A DNA stretch of 64,000 bases from Pirellulaceae bacterium. Its GTDB lineage: Bacteria; Planctomycetota; Planctomycetia; Pirellulales; Pirellulaceae. Positions 28,231-37,758 of this stretch are shown one piece after another. Below the pieces are notes generated by a model. It was not told where the DNA came from. It did not search any database and saw only the letters and a list, made by a program, of their open reading frames with translations. The translations under genes and the position numbers were made by a program. Positions within the stretch are counted from its first letter, which is position 1, and the number at the start of each line of letters is the position of its first letter. The stretch is from NCBI GenBank assembly GCA_029243025.1, contig JAQWSU010000045.1:1-64000 (forward strand), in the 5' to 3' direction.

Positions 28231-29441
28231 TCTCACTTTCGAATCCAATCATATCCTCACTACTTTGGACTCGCAAACGTTGAAACGACAGCCTCAGCGC
28301 AATTCACAACTTGCAGACAGTCTGCCTGTCAAAACTAGAACAGGCATAAATAACACCGGCAAATGACCGCGAATCCATCCCATGTAAAGACTCTGTGACA
28401 AATCCAATCCTGTATCGATTTGTTATCAACCAAATCAACGATCAAGGTCAGCTATATCCTGCAAGCCACCGCCCTTGCTACGACAACCAATTGATTACTA
28501 AAAACCCAAAAAAACATTCGCATGAGCGACCCAAACTCATCTCCCATCCATGAAACATTCATCGTGCGACAAAGCCTTCACATCGCAGCGGCGGTAATTC
28601 GTCATCATGACCGAAAAATCCAAATTTTGCATTGCAAAAAAACCTGTTCATCACGCCCCCCCCCTTTGCGGGCATTGGCAACCATGCTGAGCGGGACGCA
28701 TCTACATCCTCGCAACAGCCAGGCATTGGCAATCCATCGAACTTGCCGCAACGATCGTTCGGGTAGGCCGACGACGAACATGCCACCGTGGCAATCATGC
28801 CGGGCCAAGCCATGAAATCCGAGCAAACAAAATCCTCTCCATTCGACTCGCACTGTTAAAACCACGATGATCGACCACGTCGCAACGTTAACACCGCAGC
28901 ACAACAACAAGCGGACCTGGCAAATCGTCGCAAGGTCAGCACACACGAAAACGCGTCTCGCAGATTATCTCGTCAGTGGTATCAATCTCTCAGTCCCATC
29001 GATGGCGGCAACGGCACACCTCGGTGGACTGAGCGAGTGAATTGCCTGATCCGTGCCGATTCAGACCAAGAAGTCATTCATCGGGATCGCTTTATAACGA
29101 TTGAAATCGCATTGTCATTTCTAACGATTTCCGGCAGCAAATCCCCGCCTATCTCAAACGAATCCCGACTGTCCCGAGGTTAAAGTCATATCGCAACGCC
29201 GGGAGAGTTGTGGCACATCCGTTGAATTCAAGACGAGTCACCGTGAAGACCCAATTGCCAACCCAAGCAGACCGATAGAACGTCCTGACATCGTTGTATG
29301 AGCTATGCTCACGAGGGCGGGTTGAGTAAATAAAGAGCGGTGAAAGGCCTTCTCATTTGCTGACGGGAAAATGATTGCCACGCGGTGAACGGGACTCCCA
29401 ACCGAAAATCGATTCAAATCCACAGAGGAAAGACCGCAACA
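28231..29441. other. Long intergenic region without a supported gene
   Basis: About 1.2 kb between the divergent alginate-lyase-family and lipoprotein genes. Several overlapping frames around 28520-28950 and a 57-codon frame at 28867-29040 are open, but none has a ribosome-binding site or recognisable protein. A possible sigma-54 element lies at 29211-29226. No tRNA, CRISPR or clear repeat was seen. The length suggests regulatory DNA or a lost gene. Confidence 0.4.
29211..29226 (+). promoter_or_regulatory. Possible sigma-54 (-24/-12) promoter
   Basis: TGGCACATCCGTTGAA fits the -24 half (TGGCAC) and the five-base spacing to TTG, but the -12 half reads TTGA instead of TTGC. It points toward the lipoprotein-kinase pair 216 bases downstream. 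The imperfect -12 box makes this a weak call. Confidence 0.2.
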
Positions 29442-29927
29442 ATGATCGGAGCAAAAACAAGCACAGCTCAGATCAGATCATCCTCTGCGATCCTCTATGC
29501 ATGCCTCCTGATGGGACTGCCTTTCTTGATTGCCTGTTCGTCCTCTCACTCAAGCGATCCAAACATTCGAAGCATTCCAACCATCGCAATCCATTCCAAC
29601 AAGTCTCCCGCGGTCGAGACAGGGAATCTGACTCGACAAGACGTTTCGGCCAGCACGTTCGGTCTCTACCCAACCGATAAAGCGACCGGAATATTTAAAC
29701 CGTTTAATCCGGCAATCAATCAGCTTGAAGTCAGTCTTAAGATGAACACCGACAACCAACGACGTGTTGTACATAAGTTTGAAAACGCCCAGACGCTGAC
29801 GGATCTAAAGTCATCCGGATTCTTATCAGCAGGTGACAAAGACGATCAACTCGTGCGTGATGGCATGGCAAAGTCCCAAGCTTTTTCCAGCGAGAACAAA
29901 GGTGACAAAGAACTGGTATCACCGTAG
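29442..29927 (+). CDS. Small lipoprotein upstream of a sensor kinase
   Basis: This 161-residue protein starts at the ATG at 29442, with GAGGAAAG about nine bases upstream. It has a basic and polar lead, a hydrophobic stretch and the lipobox LIAC, giving a lipidated Cys32 followed by SSSHSSD. The mature part has no recognised domain. It is polar and moderately conserved-looking, with the segment PTDKATGIFKPFNPAINQLE. The gene overlaps the following histidine kinase gene by about 26 bases, so the two are almost certainly co-expressed. Role by position: a periplasmic partner or input for that kinase. This is inference. Confidence 0.7.
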   Translation: MIGAKTSTAQIRSSSAILYACLLMGLPFLIACSSSHSSDPNIRSIPTIAIHSNKSPAVETGNLTRQDVSASTFGLYPTDKATGIFKPFNPAINQLEVSLKMNTDNQRRVVHKFENAQTLTDLKSSGFLSAGDKDDQLVRDGMAKSQAFSSENKGDKELVSP

Positions 29928-32211
29928 TCTGGCGACTCGGCTCACGGTAAGTATCTTGCTCATTATTTCAGCCGTCGGGATCGTCTGGTCGGCAGTTATG
30001 CTCGAGAGTGAAGAGCAAAGTCTGCAAGAACAACTCGATCAATGGGGACAGAATCTGGCTGATGTTGCGTCTGCAACTTGTGTCGAAGCCATTCTGACCA
30101 AGGACTATCCGATCATCGACAACTATGGCGAATTGCTCGTTCATGGAAAGAGCGAGATCGTATTTGTTCGGGTAACTCGGTCCGACGGTCGTGTGATTTC
30201 CGAATCTTATGCAACGGGAATGCAAGACACTGGGGTAGAAGGCAGTCGGTATGAGTACTCCGCAAACATCGAATCAACCGGCGATCACCCGACGCAGCTA
30301 GGCAGAGTCACGATCGGAATCTCACCGGATCGATTTAACCGATTTGTCGACAACCGCGTCAAGTTGTCGAGAATCTCGATCTTCGTGGCTGTCGCAGCGA
30401 TCGCTGTGTTGCTCGTTACTCGTTTACGAACCGAAGTCGTCAAACCGTTAGAACATTTAGATCAAAAAGCCCAACTCATTGGAGAGGGTAATTTCGACGC
30501 TGCGATTCAGAACGAACGTCATGATGAGATCGGCCGACTTGCAAGTTCGCTCGATCGCATGCGACGCAAGTTGAAGGTCTCCTATCAAGATCTGTCACGA
30601 CAGAATGAGGAGTTGAAGGAATTAGATCGCATGAAGAACGAATTCATGGCGAACATCAGCCACGAATTACGGACTCCATTGAGCGGTGTCATCGGTATGA
30701 CTCGCCTTGCATTGGACACTGAGCTCGATCCTGAACAGCGTGAGCACCTAACCACCGCGAGAAAGTCGGCGCTCTTTTTGCTAAAGATTATCAATCAGAT
30801 TCTGGACTTTTCCATGATCGAGGCTGGTCAAGTCCAGCTATCCTGCGGGGAATTCCAATTACGAGACGAACTTGATGATGTCTTGGCCACCTTGGCCGTT
30901 CTTGCACATGAAAAAGATCTTGAGCTTTGCCAATTCATTGAGAATGATGTGCCTGACAAGCTGATTGGTGACGTCGACCGAATCAATCGGATCATTATCA
31001 ATCTGGTTGGCAATGCCATTAAGTTTACCCCCGATGGCGAAATAAGACTCGCCGTACAAAAGCAAGCCGAATCGGACGAAGGAGTTACCCTGCGGGTTAC
31101 CGTCACCGATACGGGAATCGGTATTCCAATTGAAAAACAGGGCGACATTTTTGACGTATTCTTGCAGACAGGCGCTGCCGCTCCACGCAAATACGGAAGT
31201 GCAGGTCTGGGACTTTCCATTACCAAGAAACTCGTCGAGCTAATGGGGGGGCACGTTTTTGTGGAAAGTTGCCCGGGTGTCGGCAGCACGTTTGGCTTTG
31301 AAGCAACGTTTCCCGTTAGCAGTGAGGAGACCGAGCCGAGCCCTTTCGTCGAGTGTCTCCGCGATGTGCCTGCGTTGATTATTGATGAAAACATATCGAC
31401 ACGCGAATCGCTTCAGAGTCAACTTATCGAATGGGGCATGGTCCCAAAAATTGCAGAAAATCGAGAAGCTGCCTTGGAGCTCCTTCATGAGAATCAGGCG
31501 CCTCGATTCGCGCTCATCCTGATGGACGCAGGTTGCGATGAAAAAGATGGTCATTATCTCTCTCGACATTTGCAAAACTGTCCAGGGCTACATCAGCGTG
31601 TGATTTACATGATTCAATCTGATTCGGAGTCTCGCCGGCAAGCCAAGAGCCATGGCCTCGATAATTCACACATCTGTGTAAAACCAATTCGGCGCCGCGA
31701 CTTGTTAACCATTGTCCGTCACGAACTCAGTGAACAACCGATCGACCTTCAACCGTCTTTCAAAACGACCTTCGAGTCACTTTCTAAGCCAAACTTATTA
31801 GAGACGAACATCGATTCACTTTTGAATTCAAAGACTCACGTACTGGTTGCCGATGACGATCCGGTAAATCGGGCTGTGGTAAAAAGCTTTCTGGAACGAA
31901 AAGGGTACACGGTCAAGCTGGCACACGACGGCTACAAAGTACTAAAGTTGCTCGAGGAGTACGAATTCGACATTATCCTGATGGATGTGCAGATGCCCGA
32001 AATGGACGGTCTTGTCGCCACTCAGGCGATTCGAACAGGCGAGATGAGTTTTGGCCGGCATACACCAATCGTTGCGTTAACCGCACACGCGATGAGTGGG
32101 GATGACCAGCGATTTCTGGAAGCCGGCATGGATGCCTATCTGTCGAAACCCATCGAGCCGGAATCGCTATTTGCAACTCTCGACGCTCTCTTAACGCATG
32201 AAACGGCCTGA
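29902..32211 (+). CDS. BarA-like hybrid sensor histidine kinase with two receivers
   Basis: About 769 residues from the GTG at 29902, chosen because it gives a short basic N terminus followed by a membrane segment (about residues 12-33) and only a small overlap with the lipoprotein gene. The frame is open from 29833, and an ATG at 29860 is the alternative. A periplasmic sensor of about 125 residues is followed by a second membrane segment (about 159-174), HAMP (about 177-230), HisKA with His254 in NISHELRTP, and HATPase (about 365-480; [24 protein letters not shown]). The first receiver is degenerate (IIDENIS for VDDN, LMDAGC). The second is canonical ([27 protein letters not shown]). No Hpt is attached, so an external phosphotransfer protein is needed. 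Confidence 0.9.
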   Translation: MTKNWYHRSLATRLTVSILLIISAVGIVWSAVMLESEEQSLQEQLDQWGQNLADVASATCVEAILTKDYPIIDNYGELLVHGKSEIVFVRVTRSDGRVISESYATGMQDTGVEGSRYEYSANIESTGDHPTQLGRVTIGISPDRFNRFVDNRVKLSRISIFVAVAAIAVLLVTRLRTEVVKPLEHLDQKAQLIGEGNFDAAIQNERHDEIGRLASSLDRMRRKLKVSYQDLSRQNEELKELDRMKNEFMANISHELRTPLSGVIGMTRLALDTELDPEQREHLTTARKSALFLLKIINQILDFSMIEAGQVQLSCGEFQLRDELDDVLATLAVLAHEKDLELCQFIENDVPDKLIGDVDRINRIIINLVGNAIKFTPDGEIRLAVQKQAESDEGVTLRVTVTDTGIGIPIEKQGDIFDVFLQTGAAAPRKYGSAGLGLSITKKLVELMGGHVFVESCPGVGSTFGFEATFPVSSEETEPSPFVECLRDVPALIIDENISTRESLQSQLIEWGMVPKIAENREAALELLHENQAPRFALILMDAGCDEKDGHYLSRHLQNCPGLHQRVIYMIQSDSESRRQAKSHGLDNSHICVKPIRRRDLLTIVRHELSEQPIDLQPSFKTTFESLSKPNLLETNIDSLLNSKTHVLVADDDPVNRAVVKSFLERKGYTVKLAHDGYKVLKLLEEYEFDIILMDVQMPEMDGLVATQAIRTGEMSFGRHTPIVALTAHAMSGDDQRFLEAGMDAYLSKPIEPESLFATLDALLTHETA

Positions 32212-32243
32212 TCCGACTCAGCACTTCCAAGCTCCGGCCAACC

Positions 32244-32264
32244 AGGTCGGGATTCTCCCGACCT
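32244..32264. terminator. Hairpin between convergent genes
   Basis: AGGTCGGG, a five-base loop, then CCCGACCT: a perfect eight-base-pair stem placed between the stops of the convergent kinase and TerB-like genes. It can act in both directions, although no long U-run follows. Confidence 0.55.
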
Positions 32265-32284
32265 AGGTCAACGCGGTTGCCCAT

Positions 32285-32851
32285 CTATTCAAAGGCGGAT
32301 TTGACCTCTGCGAAAACCGCATCCTCTTGCTTCGAGATGGAGCCGATTCCCAAGATTCCGCCAGCAGCCGTAGCCACTTTGCGAGTATGGCTCACGATTT
32401 CATCTCGAAGCTTGTCCCAATTCTCTGGTGGCATCGACCCCTTCAAGGCGGAAATGTAATACTTCCATGCTTCGAACAGAGAGGCAGGAGGTTTCTCTGC
32501 CAACCAATGATCGAGCAGCTGGTAGGCTGCCGATCCCACTGGGCAGTCACTCGTATCAGCCGCTTTCAGCACCGCATCGCGTTCTCGCCGATCAATCACC
32601 CCATCCGCCCAGGCGACTTGAACCAACGGTACGAGTGAAAGTCCCACCATCGTTTCGACGCCAATACCCAACGCCACGATTGCCTCCAGCAACGCCGTAT
32701 CGCGGAGCCCACAAGTTTGCTCAAGCTGTTTTCTTTCATTCTCAGCAGCCATTTTGGCTCGAATCTCTTCGGCGAGCTTTTGGTCAACGCGATGGAAAAA
32801 TTCATCTTCCAGCGTTCGACCTCGTTTTGCCAGCGAATCTTGATTATCCAT
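32285..32851 (-). CDS. TerB-like domain protein
   Basis: This 188-residue soluble protein is read from the ATG at 32851, which has AAGGGGAG upstream; six extra codons from a GTG are possible. The N-terminal 45 residues are charged and probably coiled. The middle (about 55-150) is TerB-like: LSLVPLVQVAWADGVIDRRE carries the family's A-x-A-D-G-x-I-x-x-x-E metal-binding style motif. The C terminus contains a glycine-rich TAAGGILGIGSI stretch. TerB-like proteins occur in stress and phage-defence contexts, but here the gene stands alone and no tellurite genes are present. Function unknown. Confidence 0.75.
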   Translation of the reverse strand: MDNQDSLAKRGRTLEDEFFHRVDQKLAEEIRAKMAAENERKQLEQTCGLRDTALLEAIVALGIGVETMVGLSLVPLVQVAWADGVIDRRERDAVLKAADTSDCPVGSAAYQLLDHWLAEKPPASLFEAWKYYISALKGSMPPENWDKLRDEIVSHTRKVATAAGGILGIGSISKQEDAVFAEVKSAFE

Positions 32852-33146
32852 TGCTCCCCTTTCCTTCACTCATCAAGCAAGAATCCCGCCTCACGAGAGA
32901 CGTTTCACCTTCGCGATTGTATCTCACAAGAGGAAGCCGACGAACCCGGCCACGAAGATTTTGACTTGCTCTAATTATCGCGCTAAGCCATATTAAGTCC
33001 TCCGGTGATGAGCTCCTTGCCGAATGCCCGCGTCGAATGGCTCGGCTGGTGATCCTCAACCGATTGACCGAATGATCTTGCGATCGGAAAATCGCGGATA
33101 GTGCACGGGATCTGCGAAAAACCCCAAAAATCTTCTGCGTGGGGCG

Positions 33147-33596
33147 ATGATGAATGAAATTCAACGAGCGTTGGTTGCCATCGACTTTTCGGACAAAAGC
33201 GATTCGGTAATTCAGTGGGCAATTTCAATCGCCAAGGCACACCATGCGGAGCTGATTTTGGTCCATGTATCAAATTCCGATCCGGATTTCGTCGGCTACG
33301 GCCCCGGTCCGCAAACCGTGAGGGATCAGGTGGCTCACGACTTAAATGACGAACATCGCCAGTTGCAACAGCTGGCTGAATCAATAACGGCACACCAAGT
33401 GGTCGTTCAAACGCACTGCTTGCAGGGGACGGTTGTCGAAACCATTCTCGAGAAAGCCAAAACGGACAAGGCCGATCTGATCATCGTTGGTTCACACGGC
33501 CACGGTGGCCTCTTCCGAGCCGTGCTGGGCAGTATCAGTGAGGGAATCGTTCGCCACAGCCCCTCCCCTGTCGTTGTCGTCCCCACGCGGGGATAG
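33147..33596 (+). CDS. Universal stress protein (UspA family)
   Basis: This 149-residue protein covers one complete Usp domain. The N-terminal strand is RALVAIDFSDKS, with the usual Asp. The ATP-binding pattern G-x2-G-x9-G-(S/T) is visible as GSHGHGGLFRAVLGSIS (about residues 115-131), followed by the typical SPVVVVP end, so it probably binds ATP. GGGGCG lies directly upstream of the ATG-ATG start. The gene is monocistronic. In this family expression usually follows starvation or oxygen stress; nothing in the sequence shows its regulator. Confidence 0.92.
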   Translation: MMNEIQRALVAIDFSDKSDSVIQWAISIAKAHHAELILVHVSNSDPDFVGYGPGPQTVRDQVAHDLNDEHRQLQQLAESITAHQVVVQTHCLQGTVVETILEKAKTDKADLIIVGSHGHGGLFRAVLGSISEGIVRHSPSPVVVVPTRG

Positions 33597-33798
33597 AGAA
33601 TCGATCGAGTCTGCAAGGATCTTTGATCTACCTCTCCAACAAATCCCGTACCTGCCAATCGTTCCAAGTTCGATCGAAGCGTTGTCTTGACCGCTTCTTA
33701 CGTTGAATTTGGGCCACCTCGCGCCGTTTTTGATCGAAAAGGGCGCTCCGAACCGGCTTCTTATCGTAGAATGAGGGATTGGTTCGAGCTATTCACTC

Positions 33799-36700
33799 AT
33801 GCGGGAGCTGGCCCTGAAAATGCGATGTTGCCTTCGTGTTTCCATGATGCTGATCGTTTCGTCGCTTGTTTCGGGCTGCCAACCAACCGGGTCGGCCCCC
33901 GCCGAAACGACCTCGGCTCCCGCCCAGCCAGCGACCGTGACACCGACCGTGCCCTCCCCGAAACCAACCTCGTCCAACTCTCTCTTTCGTCGCTTGCCCG
34001 AATCCGAGACCGGCATCGACTTCACAAATCGCGCTGACCCCAATCACCCAATGAGCCGTCTCTATCATTCAGGATTTGTATCAGGCGGCGTGGCGATCGG
34101 CGATCTAAACGGTGATCAGCGCCCGGACCTATTTTTCACGAGCGGTCCAGACTCGAACCGACTCTACCTGCAGACGGCAAATTTCAAGTTTGAAGATGCT
34201 ACCGAGAAAGCGGGCGTAGGCGGTGGCACTGCCTGGGGTGCCGGTGCCAACTTAATCGACATCGACAACGATGGCGATCTCGATATTTATGTCTGCAATT
34301 ATGCGACAAACAATCAACTTTTCATCAATCAAGGCAATGGGCAATTCACCGAACAAGCTGAACCATTCGGGCTCGGTGTGGCCGATGCATCGCTCGTTCC
34401 CGCTTTTTGCGACTACGATTGCGATGGCGATTTGGACTTGTACATCGTGACGTTGCGTTACTACCGCGAAGGTGGCCGTCCCACCGAATCCCCGGTAGGC
34501 ATGAACAACGGCATGCCTTATGTCTTACCCAAATACGACAAATACTATGCTCTCAAACGTCAACGGGGAGAAAACGGCCGCAGCAAGTTCAAACTAGACA
34601 GTTACGGCCGAAAGGATCGTCTGTTCCGTAACAATGGCAACGGATCATTCGTCGAAGTCACCGACGAGGCAGGCATTACAGGATCCGGCTTTGGCTTGTC
34701 AGCGACCTGGTGGGACTACAACGAGGATGGCTGGCCAGATCTCTATGTGTGCAACGACTTTGACGACCCAGATGTGTTGTATCACAACAACGGCGACGGA
34801 ACTTTTCAAAATACACTCGAAAACGCCGTTCCGCACACACCTTGGTTTTCAATGGGATCTGATGCGGCTGACCTAAATAATGACGGACGCCTCGACCTGT
34901 TTGTGGTGGATATGTCAGCAACGAATCACTTCAAGCAAAAAACTACGATGGGCGCGATGAATGCGGCAAAACTGCGTGAAGTTGCCGGCCCACCCGCACA
35001 GTACATGCGCAACTCGCTCTTCATCAACACCGGCACAGGCCGCTTTCAAGAAGCGGCTTTCATGGCCGGATTGGCAAATACGGATTGGTCATGGGCGGCT
35101 AAACTGGCCGATTTCGACAACGATGGTTGGGTCGATGTGTTTATCGGCAATGGAATTATTCGCAGCTTTAACGATTCCGATATTCCCTTTGATGACAGTA
35201 TGCTAATCGGCCGTACGATCTGGGACATCTTCAAGAATACGCCTCCACGACGCGAACAGAACCTCGCTTTCCGAAACCGAGGCCAACTTGATTTTGAGGA
35301 TGTGAGTCAAGCTTGGGGCCTCGATCATGTCGGAGTCAGCTACGGTGCTGCCTATGGGGATTTAGACCAGGACGGTGATCTCGATTTGATCGTTGTGAAT
35401 CTTGATGAACCCGTGAGCGTCTATCAAAACCAGGCAAAGCAGAAGTCAATACGGTTGAAGCTGGTCGGTTCAGTGAGCAATCGAAGTGGAATCGGTGCCG
35501 AAGTCCGTTTGGAAACGGCGGAAGGCGTGCAACTGAGACAACTACAACCGATGACCGGTTTTCTTTCCTGCAACGAATCAACCGTCCATTTTGGCGTCGG
35601 CAACCTGAAACGGATTCGTCAAGTTACAGTCCGCTGGCCTAGTGGCGCTCAACAATCATTGCAAAATCTCGCGCCCGGGATGTATGAAATCCGCGAAGAC
35701 CAGGCCAAACTGACGGAAAGTCAGTCGCCACAGCGATCAGATAACAATCAAACACAACCCCTGTTTGTTGCGGATGGACGGCTCAACGCATTTCCCCATG
35801 TTGATCCGGAGTTCGATGATTTCAACCAACAACCTTTACTACCGAACCGCCTGTCCCAGTTTGGTCCGGGCATGGCATGGGGAGATATCGATGACGATGG
35901 CGACGATGATGCATTTTTCGGTGGAGGAACCGGACAAGCAGGCCGCGTACTGTTCAACCGACAAGGAGATGGTTTCTCGGCCTCATCTCAGCCCGCTCTA
36001 GAGCGAGATGCCATGTCAGAGGATATGGGCGCACTGTGGGTTGATATCGACCAGGATGACGACCTGGATCTCTATGTCGCCAGTGGAGGCGTTGAGGCAA
36101 TCGATCACCCTGCTCGCTTCGAAGATCGCCTTTATTTAAATGACGGCAAGGGGATGCTTACGCGCGCAGCAAGCAATGTGTTGCCGTCACAATCCGAGAG
36201 CTCCGGTGTCGTGACGGCATGCGACTTTGATCGCGACGGTGATCTCGACCTCTTTGTGGGAGGCCGACTCATCCCCGGTCAGTATCCGCTCGCACCGCGA
36301 AGTCGACTGCTACTGAATCAAGGGGGAACCTTCCAAGAAATCACGCCCCCTGGCTTGCGGTCGGCCGGAATGGTCACCAGCGCGCTTTGGTCGGATACCG
36401 ACGGAGACAGTTGGACCGACCTGCTACTGACCTACGAATGGGGCCCCATTCGCCTGTTTCGCAATGTGAACGGTCAACTCCAAGACCAATCGAAAACAGC
36501 AGGCCTCAGTCCATTACTCGGCTGGTGGAACGGAATTGCCGGTCGTGATTTGGACGGGGATCGCGACATCGATTACGTCGTCACCAATTTCGGGCTCAAT
36601 ACGAAATATCATGCGAAACCCGACCATCCGGCCCTCCTCTACTTCGGCGACTTCGAAAAATCAGGGCGAAAGCGACTGATCGAAGCCGAATTTGAAGCGG

Positions 36701-37527
36701 AAACGCTATTTCCAATCCGAGGAAAAAGCTGCTCGACACACGCCATGCCATTTCTCAGTAAGAAATTTTCAACTTATCGCGCGTTTGCTGCCGCCGATTT
36801 GGCCGACCTGTACAGCTCCGAATGCCTGAATGAAGCCACCCGATTTGCCGCGAATCTGCTTGAATCAGGCGTTTTGCTGAATGATGGCGCCGGACACTTC
36901 ACCTTTCAACCACTGCCACGGATTGCGCAAATTGCCCCCGCCTTCGGTGTCGTCATCAGCGAATTCAACGGGGATGCGGCCCCAGATGTGTACTTGGTCC
37001 ATAACTTCTACGGTCCACAACCGGAAACCGGAAACATGGATGGCGGCATCAGCCAGTTGTTACGAGGGGACGGGAAAGGCAGCTTTCAGCCTGTCCCAGG
37101 AATCGAAAGCGGAACGGTTGTCGCCGGCGATGCAAAATCTCTCGCCATGGCGGATTTAAACCAAGACGGTCGCCAAGATTTGATTGTCGGCCTGCACGAT
37201 AGTCAACCAATTAGTTTTATTCGTTCGAAACGTTTGACATCGGACATCTTTCAACTCCAACTCGAAGCCGATTCGGGCAATTCCCAGGCAATTGGTGCTC
37301 GAGTGACCGTGATTCTTGACGACGGATCGACACAGACGGCCGAAGTCGCAGCAGGCGGCAGTTATCTTTCGCAATCCAATTCTGCACTTTCCTTCGGCTT
37401 GAACGGAAAACAACTTGACGCAGTCGAGGTTATCTGGCCGAATGGAGAGGCAACACGAACAGAAATCGATGAGGCGAAGTCGATGTACAGAATCTCGCAC
37501 GTGCGTGTTAACTCTTCTAAACCTTAG
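33799..37527 (+). CDS. CRTAC1-like lipoprotein with two FG-GAP/ASPIC-UnbV modules
   Basis: This 1242-residue protein begins with a lipoprotein signal (LIVSSLVSGC, lipidated Cys near residue 27), then a Pro/Thr/Ala linker. Two full modules follow. Module 1 (about 55-630) has FG-GAP/VCBS repeats with Ca-binding D-x-D-x-D-G-x-x-D loops (GDLNGDQRPDL, DIDNDGDLDI, DYDCDGDLDL and more) and closes with an ASPIC/UnbV domain (GIGAEVRLETAEG...VTVRWPSG). Module 2 (about 650-1230) repeats the plan (GDIDDDGDDDAFF, DFDRDGDLDLFVGG) and ends in a second ASPIC domain (AIGARVTVILDDG...VEVIWPNG). It is a lipid-anchored beta-propeller surface protein; such proteins are abundant in planctomycetes and their ligands are unknown. 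It is the first plus-strand gene before the CotH pair. Confidence 0.9.
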   Translation: MRELALKMRCCLRVSMMLIVSSLVSGCQPTGSAPAETTSAPAQPATVTPTVPSPKPTSSNSLFRRLPESETGIDFTNRADPNHPMSRLYHSGFVSGGVAIGDLNGDQRPDLFFTSGPDSNRLYLQTANFKFEDATEKAGVGGGTAWGAGANLIDIDNDGDLDIYVCNYATNNQLFINQGNGQFTEQAEPFGLGVADASLVPAFCDYDCDGDLDLYIVTLRYYREGGRPTESPVGMNNGMPYVLPKYDKYYALKRQRGENGRSKFKLDSYGRKDRLFRNNGNGSFVEVTDEAGITGSGFGLSATWWDYNEDGWPDLYVCNDFDDPDVLYHNNGDGTFQNTLENAVPHTPWFSMGSDAADLNNDGRLDLFVVDMSATNHFKQKTTMGAMNAAKLREVAGPPAQYMRNSLFINTGTGRFQEAAFMAGLANTDWSWAAKLADFDNDGWVDVFIGNGIIRSFNDSDIPFDDSMLIGRTIWDIFKNTPPRREQNLAFRNRGQLDFEDVSQAWGLDHVGVSYGAAYGDLDQDGDLDLIVVNLDEPVSVYQNQAKQKSIRLKLVGSVSNRSGIGAEVRLETAEGVQLRQLQPMTGFLSCNESTVHFGVGNLKRIRQVTVRWPSGAQQSLQNLAPGMYEIREDQAKLTESQSPQRSDNNQTQPLFVADGRLNAFPHVDPEFDDFNQQPLLPNRLSQFGPGMAWGDIDDDGDDDAFFGGGTGQAGRVLFNRQGDGFSASSQPALERDAMSEDMGALWVDIDQDDDLDLYVASGGVEAIDHPARFEDRLYLNDGKGMLTRAASNVLPSQSESSGVVTACDFDRDGDLDLFVGGRLIPGQYPLAPRSRLLLNQGGTFQEITPPGLRSAGMVTSALWSDTDGDSWTDLLLTYEWGPIRLFRNVNGQLQDQSKTAGLSPLLGWWNGIAGRDLDGDRDIDYVVTNFGLNTKYHAKPDHPALLYFGDFEKSGRKRLIEAEFEAETLFPIRGKSCSTHAMPFLSKKFSTYRAFAAADLADLYSSECLNEATRFAANLLESGVLLNDGAGHFTFQPLPRIAQIAPAFGVVISEFNGDAAPDVYLVHNFYGPQPETGNMDGGISQLLRGDGKGSFQPVPGIESGTVVAGDAKSLAMADLNQDGRQDLIVGLHDSQPISFIRSKRLTSDIFQLQLEADSGNSQAIGARVTVILDDGSTQTAEVAAGGSYLSQSNSALSFGLNGKQLDAVEVIWPNGEATRTEIDEAKSMYRISHVRVNSSKP

Positions 37528-37592
37528 CTTGGATTGTCAGTGAATGTGATCCACGAGTATTGCTCGTGAAGATAGCTCGACGCAAGCTTTTC

Positions 37593-37611
37593 CATGCCGG
37601 TTCCAGGCATG
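37593..37611. repeat. Inverted repeat between the CRTAC1 and CotH genes
   Basis: CATGCC, seven-base spacer, GGCATG. It lies 66 bases after the CRTAC1 stop and 148 bases before the GTG start of the first CotH protein. It could be a weak terminator stem or an operator; no U-run follows. Confidence 0.35.
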
Positions 37612-37745
37612 AATTCGCCACCAGTTATTGGGGGCGTTTGGATTCATCTCACTGTTTCGAGTCTATCTGTAGCTTTGGATTTCGAAGATCAAAATCTTAT
37701 TTACCAGAAAACAAATCTGCCCCAGCGGCCAGAAACCGCAGGACT

Positions 37746-37752
37746 GAAGGAG
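37746..37752 (+). promoter_or_regulatory. Ribosome-binding site fixing a GTG start
   Basis: GAAGGAG six bases before the GTG at 37759. It supports starting the first CotH giant there instead of at the ATG at 37594, whose 55 extra residues would come before a typical planctomycete N terminus. Confidence 0.7.
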
Positions 37753-37758
37753 TACGAC

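Noticed and set aside
28522-28946. Overlapping open frames on both strands (about 85-113 codons)
   Set aside because: No ribosome-binding sites, unusual composition, mutual overlap and no recognisable protein features.
28867-29040. 57-codon plus-strand frame
   Set aside because: Starts at ATG but has no ribosome-binding site and no family resemblance; probably chance.
37594-37758. N-terminal extension of CotH protein 1 from the ATG at 37594
   Set aside because: The GTG at 37759 has an excellent GAAGGAG site and leads directly into the export motif; the extension is not protein-like.
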